64,000 nt of DNA, taken from the NCBI RefSeq assembly GCF_001613325.1, contig NZ_BDCD01000018.1, forward strand, positions 62,001 to 126,000. Reading direction: 5' to 3'. Both the position numbers and the translations under genes were made by a program. Source of the DNA: Nocardia yamanashiensis NBRC 100130. GTDB lineage: Bacteria > Actinomycetota > Actinomycetes > Mycobacteriales > Mycobacteriaceae. Under the pieces are notes generated by a model. It worked only from the letters and a program-made list of their open reading frames with translations, had not been told where the DNA came from and ran no database searches. Shown here piece by piece: positions 23,511 to 31,220 of the stretch. Within the stretch, counting starts at the first letter, position 1; each line of letters opens with the position of its first letter.

Positions 23511-24062
23511 ATGAACGCCAAATCCTTCCGCCGCACCGCCACCGCGCTCGTCGCCACCGCCGCCGCCATCGCCCTGGTGACCGGCTGTTCCGACGACAAG
23601 AGCAGCACCACCGTCACCGAGCGCTCCAGCTCCGCGGCCCCGGTCGCCCCCGGCACCCCGGCCCCGACCGGCGGCAAGTCCACGGCCATCGTGGACGGCA
23701 AGGCCATCGACGCCAAGTTCGACACCACCTGCGCCAAGCAGGGCGGCACCCTGGCCCTCGCGCTCACCGACCTGGACAACGCCACCTACGGCAACCTGAG
23801 CGTGAGCGCCACCCTGACCGGTGACGACACCGTGCAGGCGGTCGGCATCGCCGGCACCAAGGGCGGCAGCAACGGCTCCCCGTACGCGGTCGGCTACGGC
23901 AACGGCGTGCCCGGCGGTTCGGCCAAGGTCACCAAGAGCGGCAACACCTACACCGTCACCGGCGAGGGCGTCGGAGGGGTCGACCTCGCCAATCCGCTTG
24001 CCGGACCGAAGAACTCGAAGTTCGAGATCGTCTTCGCCTGCTCCAGCGTCGTCGGCGGGTAA
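23511..24062 (+). CDS. lpqH: LpqH-family (19-kDa antigen) lipoprotein
   Basis: 183 residues with a lipoprotein signal peptide; the lipobox is LVTGC with the lipidated Cys at about residue 24. A Ser/Thr/Pro-rich spacer (SSSAAPVAPGTPAPTGGK) is followed by the compact LpqH domain (TAIVDGKAIDAKFDTTCAKQGG, then LSVSATLTGDDTVQAVGIAG and FEIVFACSS, with a probable disulphide between the two Cys). In mycobacteria this family is a surface lipoprotein and TLR2 ligand. An AAGGA site lies upstream of the ATG. A strong hairpin follows the gene, so most transcripts probably end there and leave the next gene at a lower level. Confidence 0.88.
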   Translation: MNAKSFRRTATALVATAAAIALVTGCSDDKSSTTVTERSSSAAPVAPGTPAPTGGKSTAIVDGKAIDAKFDTTCAKQGGTLALALTDLDNATYGNLSVSATLTGDDTVQAVGIAGTKGGSNGSPYAVGYGNGVPGGSAKVTKSGNTYTVTGEGVGGVDLANPLAGPKNSKFEIVFACSSVVGG

Positions 24063-24071
24063 TGCTCCACC

Positions 24072-24100
24072 CCCGCTCATGCCGGATTGGCATGAGCGGG
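24072..24100 (+). terminator. Terminator hairpin after lpqH
   Basis: A perfect 12-bp stem CCCGCTCATGCC / GGCATGAGCGGG with a 5-base loop (24084-24088), followed by a pyrimidine-rich tail (TTAGTTCCCCTTTCCC). It is ten bases behind the stop codon. Confidence 0.85.
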
Positions 24101-24145
24101 TTAGTTCCCCTTTCCCGTTCCCGCACAACACTTCCCGAGGACATC

Positions 24146-24928
24146 ATGACCAAGAACATTCGCGTCGCCGCCCTGGCCCTGGGCGGCCTCGCCATCGCCT
24201 ACTACCTGTGGAACGGGCTCACCTCCGACAGCGTGTTCGGCTGGGTCGGCTGGCAGCTGGCCCTGCCGATCATCGCCCTCACCCTGATCCCCATCGTGTT
24301 CGCGTTCACCGGCGAAGGCATCATGTCCGCCTTCACCGGCCTGAACAGTTCCGAATTCCGGGACGGCGAACTCGGCATCGGCACCGTCCGCGCCTTCGCC
24401 CAGACCGGCCTGACCGTCAACGACCAGCCGCAGATCCGGCTCGATATGCAGGTCGAGACCCAGGACGGCAAGACCTTCGACTCGCACGCCAAGATGATCA
24501 TCCCGCTCACCGAGCTGGCCCTGCTGCGCCCCGGCGTGGTGCTGCCGGTCCGCTACCTGCCCGGCCGCACCGATCGCGTCGAGGTCGACCTGTCCGGCGA
24601 TACGGACGGCGCGCAGGAAGCCATGAACGCCAGCATGATTCGCAAGGGTTTCACCACCGAGGCCAAACTCGACATCGGCCGCCGCGGCGTCCCCGCCCAA
24701 GCCGTGGTGCGCGCCCTGTCGGTGCCGGGCGAGATCCGCGACGGGCACTCCCGCCTGGATCTGACCCTGGTGGTCACCCGCCCCGACGGCAGCACCTTCG
24801 AGACCCGGACCGAGAAGTTCCTGCCGCCCGCCAGTGTGGCCCAGGTGCAGGTGGGCCGGGTGGTGCAGGTGCGGTATCTGCCGGAGAACGAGCGCGAGGT
24901 GGTGCTGGCGCTGCCGGTGAACACCTGA
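24146..24928 (+). CDS. Membrane-anchored protein with duplicated beta domain
   Basis: 260 residues, starting with ATG behind GAGG. Two N-terminal membrane helices (VAALALGGLAIAYYLW and WQLALPIIALTLIPIVFAF) are followed by a soluble part. That part holds two similar halves, each ending in a 'VxPVRYLPG-TDRVEV' type strand: QIRLDMQVETQDGKTFDSHAKMII...VLPVRYLPGRTDRVEVD and LDLTLVVTRPDGSTFETRTEKF...VQVRYLPENEREVVLALP. The build is like small beta domains of DUF3592-type proteins, but I would not name the family firmly. It lies between two terminators and so is probably its own or a read-through unit with lpqH. Envelope role by association only. Confidence 0.7.
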   Translation: MTKNIRVAALALGGLAIAYYLWNGLTSDSVFGWVGWQLALPIIALTLIPIVFAFTGEGIMSAFTGLNSSEFRDGELGIGTVRAFAQTGLTVNDQPQIRLDMQVETQDGKTFDSHAKMIIPLTELALLRPGVVLPVRYLPGRTDRVEVDLSGDTDGAQEAMNASMIRKGFTTEAKLDIGRRGVPAQAVVRALSVPGEIRDGHSRLDLTLVVTRPDGSTFETRTEKFLPPASVAQVQVGRVVQVRYLPENEREVVLALPVNT

Positions 24929-24949
24929 ATTCGGTTCCGGAATCCATTG

Positions 24950-24974
24950 AGCCGCAGGCATAATGCCTGCGGCT
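24950..24974 (+). terminator. Rho-independent terminator
   Basis: Perfect 11-bp stem AGCCGCAGGCA / TGCCTGCGGCT with a three-base loop (24961-24963), then TTTCGCTT. It ends the preceding membrane-protein gene. Confidence 0.9.
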
Positions 24975-25057
24975 TTCGCTTATCCGGCGACTATTCGTGG
25001 TTCATCGGTAGCTGTCAGCATCGCCCCGATCCACGAGTGCAGCAGGAGGCGCTGTCA

Positions 25058-25675
25058 ATGAACACCACCACGGGTTACGCCGGGACCTTGCCCTTACGCG
25101 GACGGGCGATGGCGGCCTCGATCGCCGTATTCGCCGCGCTGCTGGGACCTTTCGCCATGGCGGCCGCCACGCTGACCTTCGGCAACAGCCAGGACACCGA
25201 TGCGGCGCGCGGCGGAATGGCGTTGCTGGCCATCGGTCTGCTGCTGACCGTCCTGCTACGTCCGGTGGCCGCGATCTGCCAGGCGAGCTGGCTGTCCCGG
25301 GCCCGCGCCAACGCTGATCTGTTCGCCCCCGCAGCCGGTCATCGCCTCGCGGCCGGCTGGGCCGTCGGCGGCTGGTTCGTGCCGGTGGCGAGCTGGTTCG
25401 TGCCCGCGCTGGTGGTCGGCGACGTGGTCCGGGCGAGCGACCCGGCCGGAGCCGGTCTGCGAGCGGTGGCGGTGTGGCGGTCCGCCCGGGTCCTCGGCGA
25501 TCTGGCCTTGCTCATCGGAGTTTTCAGCCTGTTCTCGCTCGGGCGCGACGGGGTGTCCACCCTCGCGCAAGCGTTGATCAGCGCCGCCGTCTCCTATCTG
25601 GCGGCCGCACTGGCGCTGCGCTCGGTCGCCTGCACGGTCGCGGGCTGGCAGGACGGGCGTCGCCCGAATCAGTAG
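25058..25675 (+). CDS. DUF4328-type membrane protein
   Basis: 205 residues with about four membrane helices (MAASIAVFAALLGPFAMAAATL, GGMALLAIGLLLTVLLRPVAAI, LGDLALLIGVFSLFSL, ISAAVSYLAAALALRSV). The conserved feature GWFVPVASWFVPALVVGDVVRAS with paired Trp-Phe-Val-Pro motifs matches DUF4328 proteins of actinobacteria. The function is unknown. The start is secured by a textbook AGGAGG at 25044-25049. The 3' end overlaps the tail of the deacetylase gene by seven bases (convergent). Confidence 0.8.
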   Translation: MNTTTGYAGTLPLRGRAMAASIAVFAALLGPFAMAAATLTFGNSQDTDAARGGMALLAIGLLLTVLLRPVAAICQASWLSRARANADLFAPAAGHRLAAGWAVGGWFVPVASWFVPALVVGDVVRASDPAGAGLRAVAVWRSARVLGDLALLIGVFSLFSLGRDGVSTLAQALISAAVSYLAAALALRSVACTVAGWQDGRRPNQ

Positions 25676-26670
25676 GGCCGGGCCTGACCGGACCAGCGGG
25701 GCGCGAGTTCGGTTCCCAGCGCCGACGGGAAGGACACGTGCGCCGGGTCGCCGTCGGCGGTGTAGCGCTGCTCCGGGTGAGCCGCCAGCTGGTCGAGCCA
25801 GTATCCGGAATCGAACGGGACATCGCCGCGCCCGGATCGGATGCGCGGAATGCCGTCCGGGTCGAGCGCGCCGAAAGGCGCTGGGGCCGGGTTGGATCCG
25901 ACCAGCAGCACCCCGTCGAAGGCATAACCGACGCCGCCCCAGCTGCCCGCGCGGGCCAGGGCGCGATCCGATGGCGCGATGCCGAGCGGGAGCGCCATGG
26001 TACGGACGGCGTAACCGGGCACGGTGGCGCCGATGGCCCGTACGTTCTCGGCGAATTCCTGCTGCACACCGGTCGCGTCCAGGCGGCCCAGGTTGGCGTG
26101 ACTCGCGGTGTGCGCACCGATTTCGTAGCCGTGCGCGGCCAGCCACGGCAGCGCGCGCGGATCGTTGCCGAACGGTTCGTTGTTCACATAGAACGATGCC
26201 GTCGCCGGGAAATCCGGATGGCGGGCCGCGAACTCCTCCAGGACGCCGACCGCGGAATCCGGTGCGACCGCGCCGCTGTCGGTGAAGCTGAGCTGACTGC
26301 GGGTGGAATCGTCGAAGGTGAGAACCACCGGATGCGTACCGGCGGGCAGGTTCAGATCCCCGGAAAGGTAGCGGGACAAGGTAACCGGACGATAGCCCTC
26401 GCGGTAGAGCCGATCGAGTTCGGCGCTGAATTCGGCCGGGGTCTGATCGTATTCGCCGCCCGGCACCGCCACGATCTGGTGATACATGAGCACCGGCACC
26501 AGTCCGAGCTCATTGGCCGCGACGGTTGCGGGATCGGGCGGCGGCGCGGTGGTCGAGGCATCGGCGGGAGCCACCACCGCGGCGGCCGGATCGGCGGGCG
26601 AACCGCATCCGGCGAGGGCGGCGCACATCAGCCCCGCGGCGACCATCCGGACCACAGATCCCCGCTTCAT
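25669..26670 (-). CDS. Polysaccharide deacetylase lipoprotein
   Basis: About 333 residues. The chosen ATG at 26670 begins MKRGSVVRMVAAGLMCAALAGC, a lipoprotein signal with lipobox CAALAGC. The NodB-like deacetylase domain shows PVLMYHQI, VVLTFDDSTRSQ (the TFDD motif) and YEIGAHTASHANLG (the HxxxH metal motif), then GYAVRTMALPLG. These enzymes remove acetyl groups from cell-wall or extracellular GlcNAc polymers using a metal ion held by Asp-His-His. The gene is divergent from the putative glycoside hydrolase 83 bp away, a sensible partner for polysaccharide processing at the cell surface. Confidence 0.88.
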   Translation of the reverse strand: MKRGSVVRMVAAGLMCAALAGCGSPADPAAAVVAPADASTTAPPPDPATVAANELGLVPVLMYHQIVAVPGGEYDQTPAEFSAELDRLYREGYRPVTLSRYLSGDLNLPAGTHPVVLTFDDSTRSQLSFTDSGAVAPDSAVGVLEEFAARHPDFPATASFYVNNEPFGNDPRALPWLAAHGYEIGAHTASHANLGRLDATGVQQEFAENVRAIGATVPGYAVRTMALPLGIAPSDRALARAGSWGGVGYAFDGVLLVGSNPAPAPFGALDPDGIPRIRSGRGDVPFDSGYWLDQLAAHPEQRYTADGDPAHVSFPSALGTELAPRWSGQARPY

Positions 26671-26752
26671 CGCCGCAACGCTACGCCGCGACAACGGTTT
26701 TGGGATGATCTCGGTAAAACCGGCCGCACCGCGTCACCCAGCGGCGATAGTG

Positions 26753-28120
26753 ATGCCAAAACGTCTGTGGAAGTTGGTGTGTGCCTTGCTCATGCGGCTC
26801 CGGTCATCCAACCGGCGACGGTTCGCCCTGTTCACGATCGGCGCGGTGCTGGCCCTGCTACTCGGCGCGATCCTGCTCACCGCCGGGGGCAGGGATCCCT
26901 CCCGCGCGACGGCCGACACCGAACCCCCGGGCCTGGACCTCATCCAGCCCGATCCCGTTGGCTCCTACCGGGATCCGGTGACGCTGCGCGGCGTCGCGGC
27001 GGGCGCGGAACGGGTGTCGGTGGGCGAGCAGTCGACGCAGCCGGGCCCGGACGGGGCGTTCGAGCTGCGGCTGTCCCAGCGCCCGGTGAACGCGACGGTG
27101 GTCGCGGTGGACCACGCCGGAAACCAGACCACCCGGCCGCTGACCGTGAATTTCGCGCTGCCGCGGCTGCGCGCGGTGCACGTGACGGCCTACGGCTGGG
27201 CCTACGAGGGCCTGCGCGAACCCGTGCTGGACCTCGCCCGGCAGGGTCTCATCGACACCGTGCAGCTGGATATCAAGGACGAGGACGGCGTCGTCGGCTA
27301 CGACTCGCAGGTGCCGCTGGCGCGCGAATCCGGTGCGGCGACCACCATCTACGACGCCCGCGCCGCCCTCACCCAGCTGCACGACATGGGCATCCGGGTG
27401 GTGGGCCGGATCGTGGCCTTCCGTGATCCCACCATGGCGACCTGGGCCTGGCACAACGGCCGGCCCGACTGGGTCCTGCAGAATCCGTCCGGCGCGCCCT
27501 ACTCCAGTCACTACGGACCGGTCGCCTTCACGAATTTCGCGAACCCCGAAATCCGGGCCTACAACATCGATCTCGCGGTCGAGGCAGCCAAGCTCGGCTT
27601 CGACAGCATCATGTACGACTACATCCGCCGCCCGGACGGCAGCCTGTCCAGCATGATCTTCCCGGGACTGACCGAGACGCCGTCGGAGTCCATCGCCGGA
27701 TTCCTGCGGGACAGTAGGGATCCGGTGCACGCGGCCGGAGCCTCGGTCAGCGCCGCCGTCTTCGGCATCGCCGCCACCCGCCCGGACGAGATCGCCCAGG
27801 ACATTCCCGCCATGGCACGTCAGGTCGACTACCTCGCGCCCATGCTCTACCCGTCGCACTGGAATTCCGGCGAATACGATGTCGCCAGCCCGAATTCGCA
27901 GCCGTACGACATCATCTTCCGGTCCTTGCAGGACTTCCGCGCCCGGGTGGAGGGCACCGGCGCGACCATCGTGCCGTGGCTGCAGGACTTCAGCCTGGGC
28001 GTGTCCTACGGCGACGCCCAGGTGCGCGCGCAGATCGACGCCACCCGGGACGCCGGTTACGACGGGTTCGTGCTGTGGAACCCCGGATCGACGTATCACG
28101 GTGGCGCACTGCGTAATTGA
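26753..28120 (+). CDS. Putative glycoside hydrolase (DUF4015/GH13-like)
   Basis: 455 residues. One N-terminal membrane helix (FALFTIGAVLALLLGAILLTAGG) anchors the protein outside. A short Ig-like module follows (PVTLRGVAAGAERVSVG...FELRLSQRPVNATVVAVDHAGN). Then comes a TIM-barrel-like domain of the 'putative glycoside hydrolase' DUF4015 family: RAVHVTAYGWAYEG, IDTVQLDIKDEDGVVGYDS, MGIRVVGRIVAFRDP, LGFDSIMYDYIRRPDG, VDYLAPMLYPSHWNSGEYD and GYDGFVLWNPGSTY. Asp and Glu in the VQLDIKDEDG and MYDYIRRPDG segments are candidate catalytic residues. The start is weakly marked; a GTG at 26750 is equally possible. It likely trims an envelope polysaccharide. Confidence 0.83.
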   Translation: MPKRLWKLVCALLMRLRSSNRRRFALFTIGAVLALLLGAILLTAGGRDPSRATADTEPPGLDLIQPDPVGSYRDPVTLRGVAAGAERVSVGEQSTQPGPDGAFELRLSQRPVNATVVAVDHAGNQTTRPLTVNFALPRLRAVHVTAYGWAYEGLREPVLDLARQGLIDTVQLDIKDEDGVVGYDSQVPLARESGAATTIYDARAALTQLHDMGIRVVGRIVAFRDPTMATWAWHNGRPDWVLQNPSGAPYSSHYGPVAFTNFANPEIRAYNIDLAVEAAKLGFDSIMYDYIRRPDGSLSSMIFPGLTETPSESIAGFLRDSRDPVHAAGASVSAAVFGIAATRPDEIAQDIPAMARQVDYLAPMLYPSHWNSGEYDVASPNSQPYDIIFRSLQDFRARVEGTGATIVPWLQDFSLGVSYGDAQVRAQIDATRDAGYDGFVLWNPGSTYHGGALRN

Positions 28121-28137
28121 GCGCCACCGCGACCCGG

Positions 28138-29367
28138 CTACGGCAGCGGCAACGTCGGCGTGGCCGGGAACTCGACCGGCAGCGCGGTAAGCGCCCGGTG
28201 GAACGGCCCGGGCCGCCACACCAGCTGGTCCGGCGCGACCGCCAGCCGGATCTCCGGAATCGCGTCCAGCAGTTGATCGATGGCCTCCTGCGCGATCAGA
28301 TACGCCATCGCGCTGGCCGGGCACGCGTGCGGCCCCGCGCCCCACGCCAGATGCGATCGATTGCCGACATGGCCCACGACGCTGACCGCCGGATCCGCGT
28401 TGCAGGCGGCGATGCTGATCACCACCGGCTGATGCGCGGGCAGCCACACGTCCTCCACCAGCGTGGGCTGGCGCGGAAAACTGATGCAGAAGTTGGCCAT
28501 CGGCGGATTGTCGAACAGCACCTCGTCCAGCGCGTCCCGGGTGGCCAGGCTGCCGCCGACCAGGCTGCCGCCGAAACGTTCCTCGGTGAGGGTGAGCAGC
28601 AGCGAGTTCACGATCAGGTTCTGCTGCGGTTCGATGCCCGCGCCGTAGAGGGTGGCCAGCTGGTGCACCATCTCGGCATCGGTGAGCTCGGCGGGATGGC
28701 CGAGCAGCCGACTGGTCAGGTCGTCGCCGGGGGCGGCCCGCTTGTGCGCGGCCAGTTTCGACAGCGCGTCCACGAGCAGCTTGTTGCCGGCTCCGGCGTC
28801 GACGCCCTCGAAAATGGCCGCGAATCCGGCCGCCGCCTGCCGCGCAATCTCCTCCGGACAGCCGAGCAGCTCGTTGAGCACCGCGAAGGCCACCGGAAAG
28901 GCGTACTCGCGCACCAGATCCGCGCTGCCGCGCGGTCCGAAGGCGTTGATCAACGGCACCGCCACCCGCGCCACCGTGGCCGGCAGGGCGAAGTGATCGA
29001 CCTTGTCCAGGCCGGCGGTATTGGCCTGCCGGTAGCGGGCGTGCTCGGCGCCGGAATTGCGCAGGGCGTTGGGCCGCCATTGCATCATGGGCAGCACCGG
29101 GCAGTCCTCGGGCACATCGCGCTGCCAGGTGCGCGGGTCGGCCGGAAAGCGGTCCGGATCGTTCATGATCCGGACCGCCGTGTAATAGCCGAGCACCAAG
29201 GTGGCCGGCACCCCCGGCGCGAGTTCCACGGGCGCCAGCGACCCGTATTTCTCGCGCATCTCGCGATAGACCCGCTGCGGGTCGGCGGCGAACTCCGGGG
29301 TGTACATCGGCACCCGGGCGCCGGTGTGTTCGAGCGGGGATCCGTGTGGGAACGCGGATGTGATCAT
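28138..29367 (-). CDS. Cytochrome P450 lacking the ExxR motif (CYP157-like)
   Basis: 409 residues. The heme-binding loop is intact (WGAGPHACPA, Cys349) and the I-helix reads LYGAGIEPQQN (about 240-250), with Glu-Pro in place of the usual Asp/Glu-Thr. The K-helix, which should hold ExxR, reads DEVLFDNPP (281-289): Glu282 is there but the Arg position is Phe285. Loss of ExxR is documented for the Streptomyces CYP157 family, and the surrounding DNPPMANFCISFPRQP resembles that group. The start at 29367 (MITSAF) gives a normal P450 length; the frame is open further up. It lies 17 bp from the convergent glycoside hydrolase and 84 bp downstream of a methyltransferase on the same strand, so the two may share a pathway. 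The substrate is unknown. Confidence 0.88.
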   Translation of the reverse strand: MITSAFPHGSPLEHTGARVPMYTPEFAADPQRVYREMREKYGSLAPVELAPGVPATLVLGYYTAVRIMNDPDRFPADPRTWQRDVPEDCPVLPMMQWRPNALRNSGAEHARYRQANTAGLDKVDHFALPATVARVAVPLINAFGPRGSADLVREYAFPVAFAVLNELLGCPEEIARQAAAGFAAIFEGVDAGAGNKLLVDALSKLAAHKRAAPGDDLTSRLLGHPAELTDAEMVHQLATLYGAGIEPQQNLIVNSLLLTLTEERFGGSLVGGSLATRDALDEVLFDNPPMANFCISFPRQPTLVEDVWLPAHQPVVISIAACNADPAVSVVGHVGNRSHLAWGAGPHACPASAMAYLIAQEAIDQLLDAIPEIRLAVAPDQLVWRPGPFHRALTALPVEFPATPTLPLP

Positions 29368-29451
29368 TGCAGGCACTCCAGAATTCGGGCCATCGAGCCC
29401 CGCGAGCCTAAGCAGCGGACCGTCCGGTCGCACACGGATTCGCGTTTCCGC

Positions 29452-30255
29452 TCAGCGCCGGGCGGTCACCAGCAGATACTCCCACTCCATCCGGCCGCCG
29501 CCGAGATCGTGCCGGGCCGCCAGATCGGCCAGTTCCCGATCGAGTCCGGCGATCCGCTCGAGGTCGCCGGCCAGGGATTTGTAGACCGCCACCGTCGGAC
29601 CGTAGTTGGTCTTGAAGAAGTCGCGGAACGCCGCGCCGTCCGGGAAGCAGTCCACCACGGCGTGCTCGCGGGTGAATTCGAGCTCGGACACCTTGTCCCC
29701 CAGCAGTTTCCGCACATGCTCGGGATCGCCCCAGAGCGGCGGCTGGGCGCCGGCCGGGGGCGGCGGCGCGTAGGGCTTCATGGTGGCGAACATCTGCCCG
29801 ATGAAACCGGCCGGGGTCCAATTGATCAGCCCGATAGTGCCGCCCGGCGCGGTCACCCGCACCAGTTCATCGGCCGACGCCTGATGGTGCGGCGCGAACA
29901 TGAGCCCGACGCAGGACAGCACGATGCCGAACGCGCCGTCCGGGTACGGCAGCCCCTGGGCGTCGCCTTCCTCCCAGGTGACGTCCACTCCGCGCGCGGC
30001 GGCCAGCGCCCGGCCCGCCTCGAACAGTTCCGGCGTCAGATCGCTGGCCACCACGTCGGCTCCGGTCGCGGCGGCCGGAATGGCCGCGTTCCCGGATCCG
30101 GCGGCGATATCGAGCACCCGGTCGCCGGGGCCGACACCGCAGGCCCGGACCAGGCGCGCGCCCAGCTCCGGGATCACCGTGGCGGCCACGCTGGGATAGT
30201 CGCCCGAAGCCCATACGGCCCGCTGGCGGGTTTTCACATCGAGAGGCAAGGTCAT
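29452..30255 (-). CDS. SAM-dependent methyltransferase
   Basis: 267-residue class I methyltransferase. Motif I is VLDIAAGSGNAAIPAA (about 47-62), followed by VVASDLTPELFEAGRALA with the acidic residue that binds the ribose, then WEEGDAQGLPYPDGAFGIVLSCVGLMFAPHH (motifs II and III). It resembles the UbiE/small-molecule group. The ATG at 30255 has AGGAG upstream. It precedes the P450 on the same strand and is divergent (109 bp) from the HxlR-type regulator, which probably controls it. The acceptor is unknown. Confidence 0.87.
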   Translation of the reverse strand: MTLPLDVKTRQRAVWASGDYPSVAATVIPELGARLVRACGVGPGDRVLDIAAGSGNAAIPAAATGADVVASDLTPELFEAGRALAAARGVDVTWEEGDAQGLPYPDGAFGIVLSCVGLMFAPHHQASADELVRVTAPGGTIGLINWTPAGFIGQMFATMKPYAPPPPAGAQPPLWGDPEHVRKLLGDKVSELEFTREHAVVDCFPDGAAFRDFFKTNYGPTVAVYKSLAGDLERIAGLDRELADLAARHDLGGGRMEWEYLLVTARR

Positions 30256-30364
30256 CGAATACTCCTGATTCGGTAGTGCGTCCCCAACAGCGTCCGATGC
30301 GCTCCCCACCCGCGACCAGTTCAACATCTGTACCGGTGCGCCCGCGGGATGCTCTACTGGACCC

Positions 30365-31054
30365 ATGCCTGGTTACGGGGAGTTCTGCCCGGTCGCGAAG
30401 GCGATGGATGTGCTGGACGAACGCTGGACGCTGCTGGTGGTTCGCGAATTGCTCTTGGGCAGCAAGCATTTCAACGAACTGCGACGCGGCAATCCGAAGA
30501 TGTCACCGGCGCTGCTGTCGCGCCGCCTGCGCTCGCTGGAACGCGCCGGCATCCTGCTGCGCGAGGTGGACGACACCGGCCGCACCTCGTATCGGCTCAC
30601 CGAGGCCGGACACGAATTGTCCAGCGTCGTAGAGGCTTTGGGCGCGTGGGGCATGCGCTGGATCCCCGACCTCGGCGAGGAGGATCTGGACCCGCACCTG
30701 CTGCTGTGGGATATGCGCCGCACCATCCCCCTGCACACCTGGCCCCCGGATCGCACCGTACTGGCCCTCGAATTCACCGACCTCGACGGCAAGGCCGCCC
30801 GCTGGTGGCTGATGGTGCACCGCGCCGAAGCCCAGCTCTGCGATTACGACCCCGGTTTCGAGGTGGCCGCCACCCTCCGCACCACGCTACGCACCCTCAC
30901 CGAACTCTGGCGCGGCGACCGCACCTGGCCCGCCGCGCTGCGCGAACGCACGGTCGAGATCAATGCCACCGCGCCCGTCCAGCGCGCGGTCCCCACGTGG
31001 ATCGGCAGTTCCAGCTTCGCGAAGATCCCGCGCGTCGATCAGGGCCGGGCGTAG
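30365..31054 (+). CDS. HxlR-family regulator with an extra C-terminal domain
   Basis: 229 residues. The first ~100 residues are an HxlR-type winged helix (YGEFCPVAKAMDVLDERWTLLVVRELLLGSKHFNELRRGNPKMSPALLSRRLRSLERAGIL); the Cys at residue 8 and the early WTLLVVREL are typical. The remaining ~110 residues (LLLWDMRRTIPLHTWPPDRTVLALEFTDL, then RTLTELWRGDRTWPAALRERTVEI) resemble the SCP2-like domain that some HxlR proteins carry, a possible lipid or ligand pocket. It is divergent from the methyltransferase/P450 unit, which is the likely target. Confidence 0.85.
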   Translation: MPGYGEFCPVAKAMDVLDERWTLLVVRELLLGSKHFNELRRGNPKMSPALLSRRLRSLERAGILLREVDDTGRTSYRLTEAGHELSSVVEALGAWGMRWIPDLGEEDLDPHLLLWDMRRTIPLHTWPPDRTVLALEFTDLDGKAARWWLMVHRAEAQLCDYDPGFEVAATLRTTLRTLTELWRGDRTWPAALRERTVEINATAPVQRAVPTWIGSSSFAKIPRVDQGRA

Positions 31055-31092
31055 ACGATAAGACCATGCGTCCGTGGGATTTTGGACGGGTG

Positions 31093-31123
31093 TGGTGTTC
31101 GACGAAGGGGATGTCGAACACCA
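31093..31123. terminator. Hairpin between convergent genes
   Basis: Eleven-base arms TGGTGTTCGAC / GTCGAACACCA with a 9-base loop (31104-31112), in the 166-bp gap between the convergent HxlR gene and the MAB_1171c-type gene. There is no T tract on either strand, so it is a weak terminator candidate. The rest of the gap holds no gene I can support. Confidence 0.4.
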
Positions 31124-31220
31124 ACCCGCATCGGCAAGGATAGCCCTCCGCGGGGGCGGCGCAAGTCGTGGCGTTTCGGAATACGGTTTCGCACAGGGGA
31201 TTTCGATACCCCGGCGGGGT

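Noticed and set aside
31055..31220. SOS-like half-sites GTTCGAC / GTCGAAC in the convergent gap
   Set aside because: The spacing (9 bases) and flanks do not match TCGAAC-N4-GTTCGA and no gene starts here; better read as a hairpin.
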